Source of the DNA: JAJDXW01 sp965202895
Lineage (GTDB): Bacteria; Pseudomonadota; Gammaproteobacteria; HK1
Assembly (NCBI GenBank): GCA_965202895.1
Contig: OZ241901.1
Location: 3,224,001 to 3,288,000, forward strand
Length of the DNA stretch: 64,000 nucleotides
Direction of reading: 5' to 3'
The number at the start of each line of letters is the position of its first letter. Positions within the stretch are counted from its first letter, which is position 1. The translations under genes and the position numbers were made by a program. The notes beneath the pieces are model-generated. The model did not search any database and was not told the origin of the DNA. It saw nothing but the letters and a program-made list of their open reading frames with translations. Below, in pieces: positions 62,366-64,000 of this stretch.

Positions 62366-62608
62366 CTCGGAGTTTCCGTCGGTGGAGCGCGCTCCCGAAG
62401 GGGGCGGGCAGGCGGGGAGGGCGCGGGAGCGCGGGCGCCGCGGTCCCGGGGCGGCGGCGTGCGTGCCGCCCGGAGGTTCCGGCCGTCAGGGGCGCCCCGG
62501 CGGCCGGCGATCGCTGTAGCCGGCGTCCGGGCCGCCAACCGGCCCGCCTGCCGCGTGCCGGGCGCTCCGGGCGGCCCGGGACCGTCCCGTCCTTTCGGGC
62601 CGCCCCGC

Positions 62609-63943
62609 TCAGGCGCTGAGCCGCATGTACGCCGCCCCGTTCTCCGGCGCCTTGTGGAACTTCCCGTCCTTCATGATCGCGAGCAGGCGGCTCCGGTCCT
62701 GGAGGACCCGCACGTCCACGCTCGGGTCGCCGTCCACCAGCAGGAGGTCGGCGAGCCAGCCCTCGCGGACGAGGCCGAGCTCGTTCCCCATGCCCATGAT
62801 CTCGCCGCCGTAGCGGGTGCCGGCCTGGATCGCCTCCATCGGGGACATGCCGAGCAGGTCGACGAAGTACTCGAAGTCCTTGGCGTTCGTTCCCATCGGG
62901 GTCCAGGCGAAGCCGTAGTCGCCGCCGATGAGCACCCGGATCCCGCGCCGGTGCATCTCCTTCATGGTCTCGACCGCGTTCTCGAGCTCGCGCTCGTAGG
63001 CGATGGTGAGCGGGGTGCCGGGCTTGATCCCCCACTCGCCGGCGTTGCGGGAGACGCCGATGAGCCAGGCGAGCCCGGGCGCGACGAAGTGCTTGTCCTT
63101 GTTGGCCTCGAGCATGTCGAGGGCTTCGCTGTCGGCGAACGAGGCGTGGTAGATGTGCTCGATGCCGTGGCGCACGCACTGCTTGATCGACTCCGAGGAG
63201 CGCGCGTGGGCGGCGAGGCTCTTGTTGCGGCGGCGCGCCTCGCTGACCGCCATCGCGATCTCCTCGTCGGCCATCGGCGTCTCTTCCGCCTTGGTCCCCG
63301 TGATCTCCTCGCCCGAGAGGTTGAGCTTGATGGTGTCCACCCCGTACTTGATGAGGGTGCGCACGGTGTGCCGCACATGCTCCGGGCCGGAGACGACGAG
63401 GCCGAGGTTCAGCCCCTCGTGCGGGATGTGGGGGGGCGCGGCGTCGCCGAGCCCGCCGGTGGTCGTGATCTCGGGGCCGGCCGCGGTGTAGCGGGGGCCG
63501 GGGAAACGGCCGGCGTCGATCGCGTCGCGGGCCACCACGTCGAGGCGCGGCTTGGCCGCCGCCGCGCCCCGCCCGGCCGTGAAGCCCGCGTCGATCATGA
63601 CCTTGGCCATCTCGATGGTCGAGAGCATGTGCTCCTCGACGGGCATCATCTGGATGGGGTCGATGCCCGGTGCGTTGTTCCAGCTCAGGTGCAGGTGCGC
63701 GTCGACGAGGCCCGGCATGAGGGTCGCGCCTCGCCCGTCGATGCGCTGCCCGCCGTTCGTGCTCCACTGGTACCCGCCCCCCGAGCGGGTGACGCTCCGG
63801 ATCCGGTTTCCGGCCACCGTGACCTCGCCCGCGTAGGGGCGCTCGCCCGTGCCGTCGAGGATGCGGACGTTGGTGAAGGTGATCTCGTCCTCGCCGCCGC
63901 CGCTTGCGCGCCGGCCGCTCCAGGGGTCCAGTCGCTCCGCCAT
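62609..63943 (-). CDS. Amidohydrolase family protein (prolidase/imidazolonepropionase-like)
   Basis: A 444-residue metal-dependent hydrolase. The HxH site is at H83/H85 (GLVDAHLHLSW). A lysine in VDTIKLNLSG could be carboxylated. HAR, GIEHIYHA and GGDYGFAW complete the usual ligand set for binuclear or mononuclear sites. It belongs to the broad group annotated as Xaa-Pro dipeptidase or imidazolonepropionase-like amidohydrolase. The ATG at 63943 starts the homology. The preceding 57 nt run to the window end, so upstream context is not visible. The substrate cannot be assigned. Confidence 0.9.
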   Translation of the reverse strand: MAERLDPWSGRRASGGGEDEITFTNVRILDGTGERPYAGEVTVAGNRIRSVTRSGGGYQWSTNGGQRIDGRGATLMPGLVDAHLHLSWNNAPGIDPIQMMPVEEHMLSTIEMAKVMIDAGFTAGRGAAAAKPRLDVVARDAIDAGRFPGPRYTAAGPEITTTGGLGDAAPPHIPHEGLNLGLVVSGPEHVRHTVRTLIKYGVDTIKLNLSGEEITGTKAEETPMADEEIAMAVSEARRRNKSLAAHARSSESIKQCVRHGIEHIYHASFADSEALDMLEANKDKHFVAPGLAWLIGVSRNAGEWGIKPGTPLTIAYERELENAVETMKEMHRRGIRVLIGGDYGFAWTPMGTNAKDFEYFVDLLGMSPMEAIQAGTRYGGEIMGMGNELGLVREGWLADLLLVDGDPSVDVRVLQDRSRLLAIMKDGKFHKAPENGAAYMRLSA

Positions 63944-64000
63944 GGCTCGTCCTCCCGCTCGATGTGGGTTCCTGGTCGACGCGCGGGCCGCGAACCGGGG

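Overview
The window is about 70% G+C by eye and carries features of a Gram-negative proteobacterium: two large type V autotransporters, a Tat-dependent periplasmic polyamine-type binding protein, homogentisate dioxygenase, hydantoinase/oxoprolinase subunits, an MlrC-type (M81) peptidase and three luciferase-like (LLM) flavin oxidoreductases. This fits an environmental, possibly host-associated Alphaproteobacterium or close relative. The lineage is an inference from gene content only. No rRNA, tRNA, CRISPR array or transposase was recognised.

Layout. 0-3.3 kb: acyl-CoA dehydrogenase, a zinc-free quinone oxidoreductase and a CDP-alcohol phosphatidyltransferase (minus strand). 3.4-13.8 kb: two paralogous autotransporters in tandem (plus strand), each preceded by a copy of a long hairpin repeat. 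The second has a C12 tract at its 5' end, a G9 tract that breaks the frame inside its beta-barrel, and five 249-bp tandem repeats in the passenger. 14.1-20.1 kb: divergent hydantoinase B and hydantoinase A, the latter overlapping a second quinone oxidoreductase. 20.2-24.6 kb: a complete spermidine/putrescine-type ABC transporter.

25.1-40.3 kb (minus strand) is a tightly packed defence-type operon. In transcription order it encodes a 1786-residue DEAD/DELH helicase with zinc-ribbon and DUF1998-type C-terminus, a SNF2/RapA-like helicase, a 1314-residue adenine-N6 DNA methyltransferase, a 50-codon leader ORF made of duplicated start-site sequence, an SMC/ABC-like ATPase resembling PtuA of Septu, an HNH protein resembling PtuB (TIGR02646-like), and a second HNH nuclease (HNH_2-like). 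Most junctions are 0-2 nt gaps or 4-nt overlaps. I read it as a class-1 DISARM-like core with fused drmA/drmB functions joined to a Septu-like module; no PLD nuclease (drmC) was seen. This is the strongest candidate for a novel system in the window.

40.8-51.3 kb: three LLM oxidoreductases, a polar amino-acid ABC transporter, an N-carbamoyl-amino-acid amidohydrolase and an Old Yellow Enzyme-type oxidoreductase, separated by mosaic copies of the hairpin repeat. Together with the hydantoinases and the adenine deaminase they suggest uptake and ring or amide opening of small nitrogenous compounds (inference). 51.6-64 kb: adenine deaminase, an HD-domain metalloprotein, MlrC, a VapBC toxin-antitoxin pair, an AAA-ATPase-like/PD-(D/E)XK protein, a two-gene ABC exporter, homogentisate 1,2-dioxygenase and an amidohydrolase.

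Several intergenic spaces hold decayed gene ends (cytochrome P450, MetE-like methyltransferase, c-type cytochrome, possibly a DUF1499 protein), so this genome appears to be eroding genes while repeats accumulate between them.
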